Positions 11,537 through 24,852 of a stretch of 64,000 nucleotides of DNA are shown here, in pieces. The stretch is from the NCBI RefSeq assembly GCF_023973825.1, contig NC_090125.1:3259412-3323411 (forward strand), written 5' to 3'. The number at the start of each line of letters is the position of its first letter. The stretch's first letter is position 1. The notes below the pieces were generated by a model that searched no databases, had not been told where the DNA came from, and was given only the letters and a program-made list of their open reading frames with translations. Made by a program: the position numbers and the translations under genes. This stretch comes from Plasmodium brasilianum. Lineage: Eukaryota; Apicomplexa; Aconoidasida; Haemosporida; Plasmodiidae.

Positions 11537-14500
11537 AAAATAAAAAAGTTAAACGGATAAGCGCATACACAGACAAACAAGCAAATAAACATACACACAA
11601 ATACACAAAAAGGGAGAGAAAAAAAAGCTAGTTAGGAAAAAAAAAAAAAAAAGAGATAGTCAAATACGAGGAAAAGTTAACAAAAATATAAATTGAGGGA
11701 AGATGCAAATATATACAAAGATAGGTACAAATTGGCCAAAACAAATGTTAACAACAGTGAGAAAAACAAAAAAAATAAAATAAAAGGAAACAAAGAAAAA
11801 CAAAATAAGACTAAGCAAGACAAAACAAAATAAGACTAAGCAAGACAAAACAAAATAAGACTGAACAAAACTAAACAAAATAAGACTGAACAAAACTAAA
11901 CAAAATAAGACTGAACAAAACTAAACAAAATAAGACTGAACAAAACTAAACAAAATAAGACTGAACAAAACTGAACAAAATAAGAGTGAAATAAACAAAA
12001 CAAAATAAAGCCGAATGTAATAAAAACGCCTATAAATATACCCTCATATAGAAAATAAAATATTTGTGGATATGTCCTAACTATGTCTCATTTTTAATTA
12101 TGAAAATTGTTTGAAAGGCAAAAAAAAAAAAAAAAAAAAAAAAAATTTTCAATGAATATTATAAACAACATTTTAAGCAAAATAAAAAAATAATAATCCT
12201 ACTTACAACAATGATATAATATAAGAATAAAACAAAAATAGACAAATGTTACATGTTTGCAGAAATGTAAACAATGCAGTTTATGACAACTTATGATTTA
12301 ATTAAATGTTATGTGAAACTACTCTGGGTTTCAAATTTTAATTTCTTTTACGAAAATTAGAAGAATATTGAACATACATGTAACTCTTTTTTGGTACTTC
12401 CAAGTTTGGAAAACGAAAGAAAAAAGAACTAAAAATGAAATAGAAAAATAAACTAAACAAGGAACAAATAAAGGAACAAAAAAGATGAGTAGTACATGGT
12501 CTCTTTTTAAAGAGCTCAGAACATTCTTAATGGTGTGTGTACATTTTTTTTTTATCCTTTTGAAGAGTATGCAGTCATTTTTTTTGGATTTTGTATTGAC
12601 AGAAAAAAACAAAGCAAAGCATGGCAAAAAAAAACAAAGATAAACAAAAATAAAGATAAGCAAAAATATTCCAAGATAAAATAAAGAATGGTTCATGAAA
12701 ATGTGTACTTTATTTTATTTTCCTTAATACAAAATAGTAAAAGAAAAAAGAAAATTAGTTGTGCACATGCGTATTATTTATTATTATTTTTTTTGTTTTT
12801 TGTTCGTTTGTAACCTTAAACGGCATTTGCATAGTCATGTGTGTATGTAGCTCGTGTGATAAAAACGAACTGTTATATTGCTATATATATAAGTGTTCGA
12901 ATATGTAAAATAAAACAGCTGTAAAGACGATTTTAACGTTAAAAAAATAAAATAAAAATAAAAAAATATTCTTTGTATATGTAAAAACATGTCTTGTAAA
13001 GAAAAAAAAAAATTTATTTTTAGACTCATACATTTGTTATATGTTTACGAATCATAAAGAATACAACTAAAAGGTAAAAAACAGGATTAGTTGTATTTAC
13101 TGAAAAGACTGAATAAAAGGTTATACAAACATAATAAAATTTTGCACAGAAAAAATGTAGCAAAATATTTTGACTTTATTTTCATAATTACGCGCTTTCT
13201 TTTTGTTCTTATTAATTCCCTTTTTTTCTTTTTTTTTTTTTTACAACTGTAAATAATTAAAGCATACATTTTTGCGTAAAAAAATATTTCAAACATAAAA
13301 AAGGAGATAGACACACTTAAAATTAAAATATTGACACAACTAGCAATATTTGAACTTGAAAACAAACTCTGACACATTTAATCTAGCGGAAATTTTATTA
13401 TACCATTAAAAAAACTTGACTCATTTTTATTTATTGATGTATTTATAATGCTACTACCTTAAGTGACTCAAAAGATGTTCATATATTATTTCCTCTTCGT
13501 GGAATATAGTATATTATTTTTACTAAACCTTATGTATTTTTTAATGCACTTTTTTGCAGCTCTTAATAGGAAAGCCATTCGTGTGAGATATGATTTATTT
13601 AGTCAAGTGAACAAACAGCTGTGTGCATATTCCTATTATACATTACAAATTACAAAATATAAAATACATATTACATATATATGTTCATGATGCGCATGGG
13701 AACAAGTTGGTAACGAGGGAGCTACGCAGGAAAAGGATAAACGGGGAATACATTATTTTCACTCTCCGACAGCGCAATATATGTATACGTACATACTTAC
13801 ATATATACCTGCATTTATATGTGAGCGCATTAAGTTTCATCCTTCCTGGGTAACGATTACAAGAACTCATTAGACAAATATGGTAAGGAAAAAAATGTAG
13901 TAAAAGGAAGTCGTAACTACACAAAACAAGCGCACAAGACAAACGAAATGGTAGAAGGTGGCAATTTTAACATAGAAAATACGACCATGATATATGGAAT
14001 AATCAGATTTAATCTCATTTTTTAAATGATACTAATTCCTTCGAATGCGATCGAAAAAGCATTCATAATGATTTAGTATGGTAAATACATTTTTAACAAA
14101 ATGAAGATTTGTTTTCTATTCGAATAGTAATGTTTTCATATTTTATTCAATATACCGCTGTTTGTGTGTCATACTGTCCTTTACTTTCCCTTCTTTACCT
14201 TTCCTTTCCTGCTTCTTTTTTTTCTTTTTTTTTTTTTTTTCTTATGGTCGATTTGGCTTAAATCTCCCAATATTTTGCTAAACAGCATTACAAAAGTTTT
14301 AAATTAATTTATGTTCTTGTTCCATTTATTCCAATTAATTTTTTTTTTATATTTTTTTAAAATCATTTCAATTCGAGATACAAAGGGAACAAATGTTTTT
14401 CAAAATATTGGTATAAGAAAAAAAAAAAAAAAAAAATTTTGTTAGCTTTGAAAATAGATACAAAAAGGGATTCAATATATGACAGTAACTCGGCTTAACC

Positions 14501-14795
14501 TTTTGGAATTAAATAAATGCTTACTAAATGAAATAAACATATAAGAATTTTCAATGTGTAGATATAATCCCTAATTATAACTACAACAATTTGTTATATT
14601 CACCCATCCTCTATTATTCTAACAAAATTTTCAAGAATATACGAAGATAGTATTTACTTCTAATCATACTGTACATGCATATCCATTCTATATATACAAA
14701 CACAGATGCATATACATATACAAATGCGTATACACGCGTATCCTTAACAGCCACTGTAGAACTAATAAATATATATATATATGTGTGTACCCCCT
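11537..14795. other. Spacer between the kinase and L10a genes
   Basis: Both flanking genes are on the minus strand, so this holds the kinase promoter/5' UTR (left) and the L10a 3' UTR (right). It contains a 25-bp repeat at 11.8-12.0 kb and long A or T runs at 12121-12145, 14229-14240 and 14418-14437. Around 13.54-13.66 kb a plus-strand TTTTTTGCAG is followed by a short coding-like frame, but no matching donor or start was found. Confidence 0.6.
11805..12000. repeat. 25-bp tandem repeat upstream of the kinase gene
   Basis: The unit AAGACTGAACAAAACTAAACAAAAT (first copies with AAGACTAAGCAAGACAAAAC) recurs every 25 bases from 11807 through about 11980, seven to eight copies. It lies about 270 bases upstream of the proposed kinase start, in the probable promoter or 5' UTR, and is purine/A-rich on the plus strand. 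Confidence 0.85.
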
Positions 14796-15963
14796 TTAAC
14801 CATATATTCGCTGAGGCTTCCCCATGGTACTTTTAATGTGCAACGTTCTGATGTTTTGCCAATTTTTCTTTAGGAGGGAGACTAAAAAGTTAATTGCATG
14901 CACAATATTCGATCTTAATTCTTCTTCTTTTAAATTAGCGTGACCAACAGGTACACCCATACATAAAACTTTTTTTAGTTGGAATTTAATAGATGATTTT
15001 AATTCAAGAATCTTATCATTAATTTTATCATTATGAGTAATTAAGGAAGGAAATTTTCCTGCTTTGTTTAAACCTGGACCTAGTAATTTTGGAATTTGTG
15101 GTAAAATTACCTGACTAGCTAAAAATGCATCATATTTTTTGGCTAATTTTTTGACTAATGTTTTATCTTTATTTAATTTTTTCATAGCTTCTATGTCCAT
15201 GTAATCTAATTCTAACTTTTGAGCTTCTTCAACATGTACAGCATCTCCTAATATGCAAACTTTTAACTTTTTTCTTACTTCATTTGACAGTCGAACTGTA
15301 CCCGAAAAACGTTTATCTCTTTGTGTGTCGTAATCTTTCAGCCCTATTTGCAGTTCAATTGTTTCCACGAATTTTCTCTTTTTTTGTCTTGTTCCTTCGA
15401 ACACATCAGCAATAGCTTTTTTAAGTAAATCTTGGTTTAATTTGCTGAAAAGTGGGGTAAGGTAACGGTGAAATGTGAATGATAAAATATAAACCGTTAC
15501 ACAAATAGAGTGGAATATATATATATGGGATTACGGAAAAATGGGAAAAAATAAAATAAAAATAAAAGATATGAATGAAATGGAAAAAATGCAAGAAATT
15601 TATATATTATGTTCCTCATTATACTACAATTCCTCATGATTCAAAACACAAGGTCCTCAAACGAGAAGCGTTTTAAAAATGACAAATACTCGCCGATTAA
15701 AAAATATACGTAAACAAGTGTACATTTAATATATATTCAAAGGCAAAAAAATGCAACTATAATATGTTATTTTGTTTTTTCTCAAATGTAAGCATAGTGG
15801 AGCAGAGAAACAAAAAAAAATGTACATACGCAAACGTACACATATAGATGCAGCACGAACTGAATAAACTTTATAAACTATTTTTATGTACGCTTTTCAT
15901 ATATATGTACTGTGCTGAACAAACAGATTATTAACTCTCTTTTTAAATATATTATTACCTCAT
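14796..15963 (-). CDS. RPL10A: 60S ribosomal protein L10a (uL1 family)
   Basis: Large-subunit ribosomal protein of the L1 stalk, which contacts deacylated tRNA leaving the E site. Two exons: 15963-15959 (only ATG AG) and 15444-14796, giving 217 residues, the usual length for eukaryotic L10a. The junction is supported by donor GTAATAATA, acceptor TTTTCAG and the restored start [16 protein letters not shown]. Family features visible are the FSGTVRL strand, KKYDAFLAS, and the hallmark [11 protein letters not shown] near the middle. The C-terminus is KPQRIYG. A first coding exon of only a few bases is common in ribosomal protein genes. Identity is close to certain. Confidence 0.97.
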
Positions 15964-16624
15964 GGTGTAAATGAAATATTAAAAAATAATACGTTTTTAT
16001 AATTTAAGGGAGTGTATCTTCTAGTTTTTTTTTTTTTTTTTTTTTTTTTACAGTAAAATAAAACCTCCAACGTTAACGTCTTTCAGAGTAAAAATAAAAA
16101 GCGTCAATTTAATTATGTAAAAATTAATAAGCCAGAATGTAATTATTTACATCTATCTTTTCAAAGATAATGAACGATGTACATATAATGAATAAATATA
16201 ATTAATTTTGGAATTTATATGTTAATATTGAAAAAAAAATTATGTACATTATGAATTTTTACTTCAGCAATAACAAAAATATAACCTTGTATTTTTAATG
16301 AAATGTTATATATTATTATAAAAAAAAAAAAAAAAATGAGTAAAAAAATGAAAAAATTCGTTAAAATCATTTTGTAATTTGTGCGTATTACAATATGTAT
16401 ATACATGTAAATATTTACATATATATATGAATATACATACATATATCTTGATATATACGCATAATAACATGAGCTAACATGTAAACATAAAAAAAATAAA
16501 GTAGGAAAAAAAAGGAGGGCACTAAAGTAAAATCAGAGAGTAAGGAGTACTCATTTTTACATCCTCCTAGTTTAAATCTTCAAATATAAACTTGGTAGTT
16601 CGTATGTTTTTATACATACATACA

Positions 16625-16890
16625 TATGTACAATTATAAATATATTTATACATACATATGTTTATACATATGCACAATTATAAATATATTTATACATACA
16701 TACGTTTATACATATGCACAATTATAAATATATTTATACATACATACGTTTATACATATGCACAATTATAAATATATTTATACATACATACGTTTATACA
16801 TATGCACAATTATAAATATATTTATACATACATACGTTTATACATATGCACAATTATAAATATATTTGTACATACATACGTTTATACATA
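16625..16890. repeat. 44-bp tandem repeat
   Basis: The marker CAATTATAAATATATTT recurs at 16631, 16675, 16719, 16763, 16807 and 16851, exactly 44 bases apart, with ACGTTTATACATATGCA between. Six copies, nearly identical, so recently homogenised. It lies about 670 bases upstream of L10a. Confidence 0.9.
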
Positions 16891-17989
16891 TATATATATA
16901 TATATGTTTATATGTAAATATAGGTTATTTTAAAGAAAATGAGTATCATTTGTTATGCACAATGATCTATGTACCTAGTTACGGTGTGGCATTAAAAAAA
17001 ACAAAATAAAATTAAATAAAATAAAACAAGTTAAAACTAAAATAATTTATTGGAAATCTTGTGCAAAATAATTACATGTATTTTTATGAGAATTAACCGT
17101 TCATATGTTTGTGTTAAATATTTACTATATGTATACATGTATTATGTATATTTTAACTTTTTGCCATTTATTGATATGAGATTTTCCTATATTGAAGCTT
17201 CATGAAGATGTAATTGACAATGTATCTTAGTTATTAAATATAATATATGAAAAAAAAAAAAAAAAAAAAAAAAGAGAAATTATTAATAGTTAATAATATC
17301 TTAAATAATGAAAAAAGTATATGGTATAGACTTTTTTGTATTTTTTAAAGCTAATTTATTAACTCTTTTTTCACGGCATATTTTACTCTACATTTTACAC
17401 CTTTTATTACATATTTTATTATATACTTTATTATACACTTTATTTTACACTTTATTTTACACTTTATTTTACATTTAACGACGCGTTTTATTATACATTT
17501 TACTGCACATTTTATTTTAAATAATAAAAAAATAGACCAGTTATAATAAGAGAACATTTATTTAAATATAGAACCAAAATGTATAAACAATGGTGAAATA
17601 ATAATTATAATGTTTCATGATCATATAACCGACCATCCTTTCCTTAATAGTACAATAAGTACGACATACTGTAATGTATTTGTAATTGGATGCATTTGTA
17701 CAATACGTTCAAACGAATATAAAGCAATATCTTAATAATAATAAAAAATTTTAAAATGAAAAAAAAAAGTGCATTTTTTTTTTTTTTTTTTTTTTTTTGA
17801 GTATGGGATTTCAAAGTTCTATATATGTTATAATTTTATAACATATCATATTATATTTATTAAATAACATATACCTTAATTCTTTATATTCTCTTATATA
17901 AAAAATTATTTTTCCCAATACACAATGAAATGTACATCAGTGAGTCCTTTGTGTATATATGTATAAATAACTATGTAATATGTTAGGAA

Positions 17990-18240
17990 ATGAATAATTA
18001 TGTTGAAATTTTAAATGGGTTACGGTATAAAAAAAAAAAATTGAACGAAAGTTATGTGAAAGTTATGCGAAAAATAAATCAAATAAAAAAAATAAAAAGG
18101 ATGAACGGTAACATATTTTTCAACTTATGTTTTATTGTAAATTGGCAGTCGTTAATTATAACGGTGGAATAATGAATTATGATCGTACAAAAGCTACACA
18201 ACCTTTTCAACAACATACAGAAGATGCCTTAAAAAAATGA
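17990..18240 (+). CDS. Possible small two-exon protein, unknown
   Basis: An ATG at 17990 opens a Lys/Asn-rich frame to 18107. The following bases GTAACAT...TTGGCAG (18108-18148) could be an intron, and removing it joins in phase to VVNYNGGIMNYDRTKATQ and onward to a TGA at 18238-18240, for about 69 residues. The second part has varied composition and ordinary Plasmodium codons, unlike the surrounding AT noise. The weak point is the intron: 41 bases is short for Plasmodium, and an upstream GTTATG donor would give a longer intron and a shorter protein. No family recognised. Confidence 0.38.
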
Positions 18241-20310
18241 ACACTAACCGTATATATTTTTATAAGTACTTACTTAATATGAGTATATATATAGCATGCA
18301 CATATATATAAAGGACAAATAAGTCATAAAACTTCTAATATTATTGCTCTAGCGTATATGAGATGGTAAAAATATTATATATTCCATTAAAAAAGGAAAT
18401 TAAATTAAAAAAAAAAATTTTTTTTTTTCCCCCACATTTTTTATATGATTGCAAATATTGCATACAATAATTTTAAGTAAATAATTATTAAATAATTATG
18501 CACAGCGCAATGTACTGTCATTGAACAGTTCGCAAAAATGGTAGTGTTCTACATAAAAATATGTATGTGTAAATAAAATATCACAAATCAAAATTAGCCT
18601 ATATAACCATAAACAGATGTTCCTTTTCACTTTTCACTTTTTTTTTTTTAATATGTTTTCTGTAATTTGTTAAAAAATTTTCTCATTATATTACGCTTAT
18701 TAAAATATAGTAATTTTTTTCCTTATTTTTCTTTTTTTTTTTCTTTTTATACAATACTGTATGCACGCTTTTAAAATATATGCTATATACAGAGATCTTT
18801 AAGGGGTTTCAGCTATTCTATTAAGATTATTTTTTAAAAATTGCATTGTCCTTTACCCGCCTATATCTTCGTAATTTATAAGCAAAAAAATTTTATAATA
18901 ATAATACTTACAGTACATAATTATATACAGTCCCGTTAAGCCTTTTCAACTATCTACAAACATGCAAAGACTATTTTGTAAATGTACTAACAATATTATA
19001 AAATTAAATACATGTATATACATACATTTGTACATATATGTATATATATACTTATACATAAAAAGTATAACGTGTTTTCGTAATAATTTCTTTTAATGAA
19101 AAATTCCTTTTCATCTTCTTATTGCACAAGAAACACCAAAAAAAAGGATATATATATTAAGATGAACGAATAAAAATATTGTATTCTTAAAAATCTCAAA
19201 AAAAAAAAAATTATTAACACAATAAATAAAACAAAAAGAAAAAAAAAATAGCTTTTTTATTATCATCATCATAATGGTATTAAAATAATATCTAATGGTA
19301 GAGGGTTTGGTTTACATAAATTAAAATACAATAAAAAATAAACTTTTAAAATATACTTTAATTTTTGTATACATATATTTTTTGAATTACAAGGAGTTAA
19401 TATTATATATACATATATATTATATATATATATCAGAATATAATGAAATATATTATACATACATATAATTTTATCACTAATGTAGTATATCTAATACCAT
19501 GTATAGCCAATTATAATTTAATATCATATAATTTATATATTAACATAAATTATAAACGTAATAAAATATTATTATAATTTATTATCGATTAAGTGAACAC
19601 CCAAGCACATTGTATATAATTATATATGTGATATATAACAAGCATATTGCATATTATGTTTAAAATATTTGCTTGTATGTGTTATATATATATATATATA
19701 TAATATATATACACGCATTGCCTACATATATATTATTTTTTCCTTTAAATTAAGCAATTATATATATATATTATAATAAGATTAATATATAAACATGTAT
19801 ATGTATACGTATATATATGTATTTATAATAATATTGTAGTAGCATTATATATATTCACTCTCATTTTTTTTTTTCTTTTTATTTTATATATTTTTTTTTC
19901 TTTCATATTTTTTATAATCATTTCATTACCTTTTTTTTTTTTTTAATTTTTCATTTTCATATTTTTTTTACCTTTTTTTTTTTTTTTTTCCCTTTTATAT
20001 TCATTAATCAGTTCTATGAATTATATTTGATTTTAATTTTTTAGCCTTTAAAATTGTTAAATTATTCACATATTAATAAAATATTATATATATATATTTA
20101 TGTATATTACTTTTTTTCATTTTTAATAAAAATACATATTATATATATATATATATATATGTTTATATTTGTATTTATTTACATATACATACTTATATTA
20201 TTATTTATATGTATATATATACAATATACGTACTATATATAAATCTTCTAATTATATACAGTACTGTTAAAACAAAGTATCCTTAGTGTACTCTGTTTTT
20301 AAAATGTAAA

Positions 20311-21024
20311 ATGGTGGATTCACCATCAAGAAAAAGAGCTTTGATTACTTCAGAAGATAAAAAAGAAAAAAAAAATATGGTTAGCAAAAAAAATAGCAAC
20401 GCCCTTGAAGAATCTGAAAATATTGAGGAAGCTATTGATAGTGTAATAAATGACAAAAAAAATAATGAAGCTATGAAAAAAGAGAAAAAAAAGAAAAAAG
20501 AAAAAAAAAATAAAGATAATGATGTAGATAAAGATAATGAGGAAGAAGATGAAGGAAATGAAGAGGATACATTAAAAAAATTTTCAGTTGATACTAGTGA
20601 GAACGATGACGATAAGGATGATGACGATGATGATGATGATGACGACGACGATGACGATGACGACGATGATGATGAGGATGATGATGATGAGGATGATGAT
20701 GATGAAGATGATGATGACGATGAAGATGATGAAGAAGATGAGGACGATGATGAGGATGATGATGAGGATGAAGATGATGACGAGGATGAAGATGATGATG
20801 AGGATGACGATGATGACGATGATGATGATGAAGAGGAAGATGAGGATGAAGAAGATGATGATGATGAAGATTTTGAAGATATGGATGATGACGAAGATGA
20901 TGATGAAGATGATGACGACGATGATGAAGACGATGATGATGACGATGAGGATTTGGAAGTAGGTTCTAAAAAAGAAGGTGAATCACATACAAAAAAAGGT
21001 AGTGACGGCGAAGGATTTGACTAA
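20311..21024 (+). CDS. Poly-aspartate/glutamate acidic protein
   Basis: Single-exon frame of 237 residues. The first 30 residues are mixed and basic (MVDSPSRKRALITSEDKKEK), followed by a lysine-rich segment, then from about residue 92 to 225 almost uninterrupted Asp and Glu, and a short Lys/Gly tail ending at TAA. No folded domain is visible. Acidic tails of this kind are typical of histone chaperones and nucleolar proteins, and the lysine clusters could act as nuclear localisation signals, but this is inference from composition only. At the DNA level the acidic part is a GAT/GAC/GAA/GAG array. The start is the only ATG before the basic segment. Confidence 0.8.
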   Translation: MVDSPSRKRALITSEDKKEKKNMVSKKNSNALEESENIEEAIDSVINDKKNNEAMKKEKKKKKEKKNKDNDVDKDNEEEDEGNEEDTLKKFSVDTSENDDDKDDDDDDDDDDDDDDDDDDDEDDDDEDDDDEDDDDDEDDEEDEDDDEDDDEDEDDDEDEDDDEDDDDDDDDDEEEDEDEEDDDDEDFEDMDDDEDDDEDDDDDDEDDDDDDEDLEVGSKKEGESHTKKGSDGEGFD

Positions 21025-21191
21025 ATATGTATTAAAAAAAAAATAAAAAAATTGAATTATTCTTATCATTTATAACATATTTATAAATAATGGATATAAA
21101 TATGCAAATATGTTTCTTTAAATTATATGGTTCTGTTTTTAAATGCTTATTTGTGTATTTTATATGTTTTCCTTCGATGTTGTAAATTTAC

Positions 21192-21226
<35 letters not shown>

Positions 21227-21548
21227 TTATTTTTTTATTTATTTATTTATTTATTTATTATTTATTTATATATGTATATGCGTATATATTTATGCACGCA
21301 CCTTATATATATGTATATATATATTTTTTTTTTATTAATATGGTTGTTCTACTTTTTATTTTTTTACGTTGCAATTTGAACATTTAAAATATTTTACATG
21401 TATCAAAAAAGCAAAAAAATCTATTTATTTAAAAAAAATACATTTAAAAATTAAATATAATGAAAGAATTTGAACATAGATGAAAAGTATTTAAAAATTT
21501 ACTTTTGTCTTTCTGAATTGAGAAAAAGTATATATATATATATACGTC

Positions 21549-21603
<55 letters not shown>

Positions 21604-22791
21604 ATATGTGTATGTAAGTATATATATATATATATGTATATTTTACACAGGTCTAACTATGTTTTTCATCCTTCTTTTTTTTTTTTACAACTATTTAAAA
21701 AAACTAAATATAAATTATACAGAAATGTTTTTAAAATAAATTTTTATCATATATATGAATTTTGCATTCACAGCATACTACTACATCATTGAAGTATTCG
21801 TGAGCATTTTGTATATATATATATATATGTGTTATTATAAATTATATTATATTTCTTAATATTTTTTTTTTTTTTTTTCTTAATATTATTCAAATGAACA
21901 CTTACAAAAAAGGTACTCTATAAATAAAAGAATTTTCCCATTCTTTCATCCACGTAAATTTGTGTTCAAAGAGTAGAAAAGTTGCATCGACAGCTACTCG
22001 AATGTGTACGTGTGTACATATTTATATATACACTTAAATAGTAAGTAGTATAAAAAAGAATAATAAATGCATCGTGAAAAATGAAAAAAATAGTAAACAG
22101 GAAACGTAGGAGTTCTATTATAGTCTTTTGAGCTATGCTTTCTCATTGTAAAATATTTTCTGTTCATTATTTATCTTAATACGAACACGTGACACAACAT
22201 TCAGAAAATACGTGTTTGTATTATGTTACATTATAAAATTTAGAATTAAAGATATAAAAAAAAAAAAAAATTATATGAACTGTTCAGGAAGAATTTTTAT
22301 TTGAAAAAAAAGATTGACATTTTAATAGGAAAGTTATTAAAAAAAGTAAATTACACTAAGAGAAAAAAAACAGAATGATTGATTAGCACATACATGCACA
22401 TACATTTAAATATGGGGAAATCATGTTAATAATAGGAATCAAAATACTTTAAATGTTAAAATATATTCATAATAATTATATAAAATAATATTTTGTTTAT
22501 GTAGTTTAATTAATAAAATATATCATTTCGGAAATGTTGAAAGTGTATTTTGTTTAAAAATAATTATGGATAGTTTATATTGAGGAACGGTGTAGCATTT
22601 CTGGTTAAACCCCCAATAATATAATATAGAATTTTATGCATATTTTAAAATATTTTTTTTTTTTTTTTTTTCATTATATTTTATTTCTCAGTTTGTTTAA
22701 AATTTGTTAACAAGGAGCTAAAGATAATCTGTTTTTGTTTTTTTTTTTTTTTTGTTTTTTCTCTAAAGATTACCTGTGAATATAATATATA
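21025..22791. other. Spacer between acidic-protein gene and CTU2
   Basis: Tandem plus-strand genes flank it, so it should contain the 3' end of the acidic-protein transcript and the CTU2 promoter. It is dominated by (TA)n tracts (21193-21220, 21530-21592, 21816-21830) and T runs (22653-22670, 22738-22754). Open frames across it are low-complexity Tyr/Ile/Phe readings of these repeats. No gene seen. Confidence 0.7.
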
Positions 22792-24557
22792 ATGACTGAG
22801 CAAGATAAAAAACAGGAAAAATTAAACTACAGCGATAAGGAGAAAATAAATACGGTATTGTGCTATAAATGTAAAAGGAACAATGCAGTAGTATGTACAA
22901 GAGAAAAGTCATGCAAAGATTGCTTTTTACATCTTGTAGAGTATACATTTAAAAATACATTAAGAGAAAAATGCTTATTTAAAAACAAAGGAAGAAATGA
23001 TTTTCAAGTTGAACAAGAGATTGCACCAGAAAGTGATAATTATAAAAGGGATGACATTTCCTCTACACAATTTAGAGACCATGTACAGGTCAATGCCGAT
23101 AAAATAGAAAATAATTATAAAAAATTAAATGAAGAAAAATGCCTGAACAAGACATGTGAAAAAGAAAAAAAAAAAGTGCACAACTTAAGCACACAAAAAA
23201 AAAAAAAAAAAAAACAGCTATAGCATTTTCGGGAGAAATTTGTTCGTCTTTTCTTCTATTTTCATTTGTAAAATATTTAGAGAACATAAAAAATAGAAAA
23301 AATGATTTTATATTAATGAATGAACATTGCATTTTTAGTGAAATAATTTTCGTAGATATTTTTAACGATGAAAATTACATTTTTCACTTGATTATGACAA
23401 TTGAGAATATATTGCACACATTAGAGAAAAATAAGGATATAAAAGGGAATAAAAGTAAAGAATCAAATTTAAAAAATTATGAAAATGGAAATAGTTTCTC
23501 ATCAACAAACAATGATAAAAAAATATTGTTTATAGATGGAATATTTAGAAAAAAAATAAGCAAAATACATTTCGTGGTGTTGAAAAGTAATTATTTTATT
23601 AAAGAAAAATGTAAAATGGAGTTTACAATATATTACGATTTAGTAAAAAATGAAAAAAAAAATTATTATTTGAATTATATAAATGACATAATTATTTACA
23701 GTAACATTTTAAAATATTGCATAAATGAAAATATTAAGTGTGTACTTTTTGGAAATAACGCAAATAATATTTCAAATAAATCCTTTTTATATACAATATT
23801 TGGTAATGGTATAAATTTACCCATTTGTACCGCTTATATTGACAATAGATATAAGGATATTCATTTTATTAAACCACTGAAAGATTTATTAAACAAAGAA
23901 ATATATATATATTGCTTTTACAAAAATATTACTTATTTACATAACACCGCGTTTTCACAAAACGTGTTATATAGAATTATAAACGATATGTTGTCTGCAT
24001 TAGATGCCATGAATAATACGACTTCCATAATTAATAAAACAACCAATAATTTGATTAATCTGATGAGTTGCTGTAACAGTAGAGACCAAAGGATCTATGA
24101 TGCTATGTGTCACTGTGTTTGTAAGAGTAGCGAAAGGAAAAGAGGTGATTCGAACACTGCTACAGGTGATGTTAACAGTACTGCTAAAGATAATGATAAC
24201 GGTACTGATAACGGTATTGCTAAAGGTGATGCTAATGTTACTGGCAATGGTACCACTAAAGGCGATAATGTAAGATCTGATAAAAAAATATTTTATTCCA
24301 AAGATGTAGAGGGAGAATCCTCAACTACCATCAATTATAAATATATGAAAGATTTCAACAATATTTCTGCATGCTTTATTTGTTTTGGTAATAAGGAAAC
24401 AGTGGAAGAAACAAATTTTATAAAAAAATTGGACAAAGTTCAGTTAAGTAATATAAAAAAAATGAAATATTCTAATTTTATATGTTCAACTTGTTTGTGT
24501 ATATTTTCATCTAATAATAGTTTTGTAAACCTTTTTAATGTTTTTTTTAATATTTGA
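22792..24557 (+). CDS. CTU2: Cytoplasmic tRNA 2-thiolation protein 2, frame broken in an A20 run
   Basis: CTU2/NCS2 pairs with CTU1 to thiolate the wobble uridine (U34) of cytosolic tRNA-Lys, -Glu and -Gln. The N-terminus shows the family's zinc-finger pattern CYKC (C24, C27) and CKDC (C41, C44) followed by FLHLVEYTF. After the break the frame reads AIAFSGEICSS, the degenerate PP-loop region of CTU2. Near the end CFIC and CSTC make a second cysteine pair set, typical of the family C-terminus. The first frame runs 22792-23223 and stops at TAG just after an A20 run (23195-23214); the second runs from the A run to TGA at 24557 and needs a shift of -1. Without correction the product would be 143 residues lacking most of the protein. 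No in-phase intron explains it. Confidence 0.85.
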
Positions 24558-24852
24558 ATTTTTAAAGGTAAAATTTATTATTTATTTATATATGTTTTTT
24601 TTTAATTTTTTGCTATATACATTTACTTAATTGTTCAGCTTCCTACGTACTTTGCGTGTGTAAACATTTTTTTTTTTATTTATAATAATGCCAAATTTAA
24701 TATCTGTATGATAGGGACTGCTGGTGTATATAAAATGAAAATTTATTCACTGTTACAGTTCATAATAAAAAAGAGAGAAAAAAAAAAATTAGAAGGTAAT
24801 AAAATAGAATAAAACATAAGTCTATCAGATAATATATAAAAGTCGAGCATAT

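Larger units (their letters stand above)
15964..20310. other. Repeat-rich spacer between L10a and the acidic-protein gene
   Basis: Divergent intergenic region (L10a to the left on minus, acidic protein to the right on plus), so it should hold two promoters. It has T runs at about 16025-16049 and 17776-17798, an A run at 17250-17272, a 44-bp minisatellite at 16.6-16.9 kb, (TA)n near 19.4-19.8 kb and many T runs just before 20.0 kb. One possible small gene lies at 17990-18240 and is listed separately. Confidence 0.6.

Noticed and set aside
17351..17557. Minus-strand Lys/Cys/Ile repeat frame (VKCKIKCKIK)
   Set aside because: Reading of a TTTATTTTACAC-type short repeat; no conserved features.
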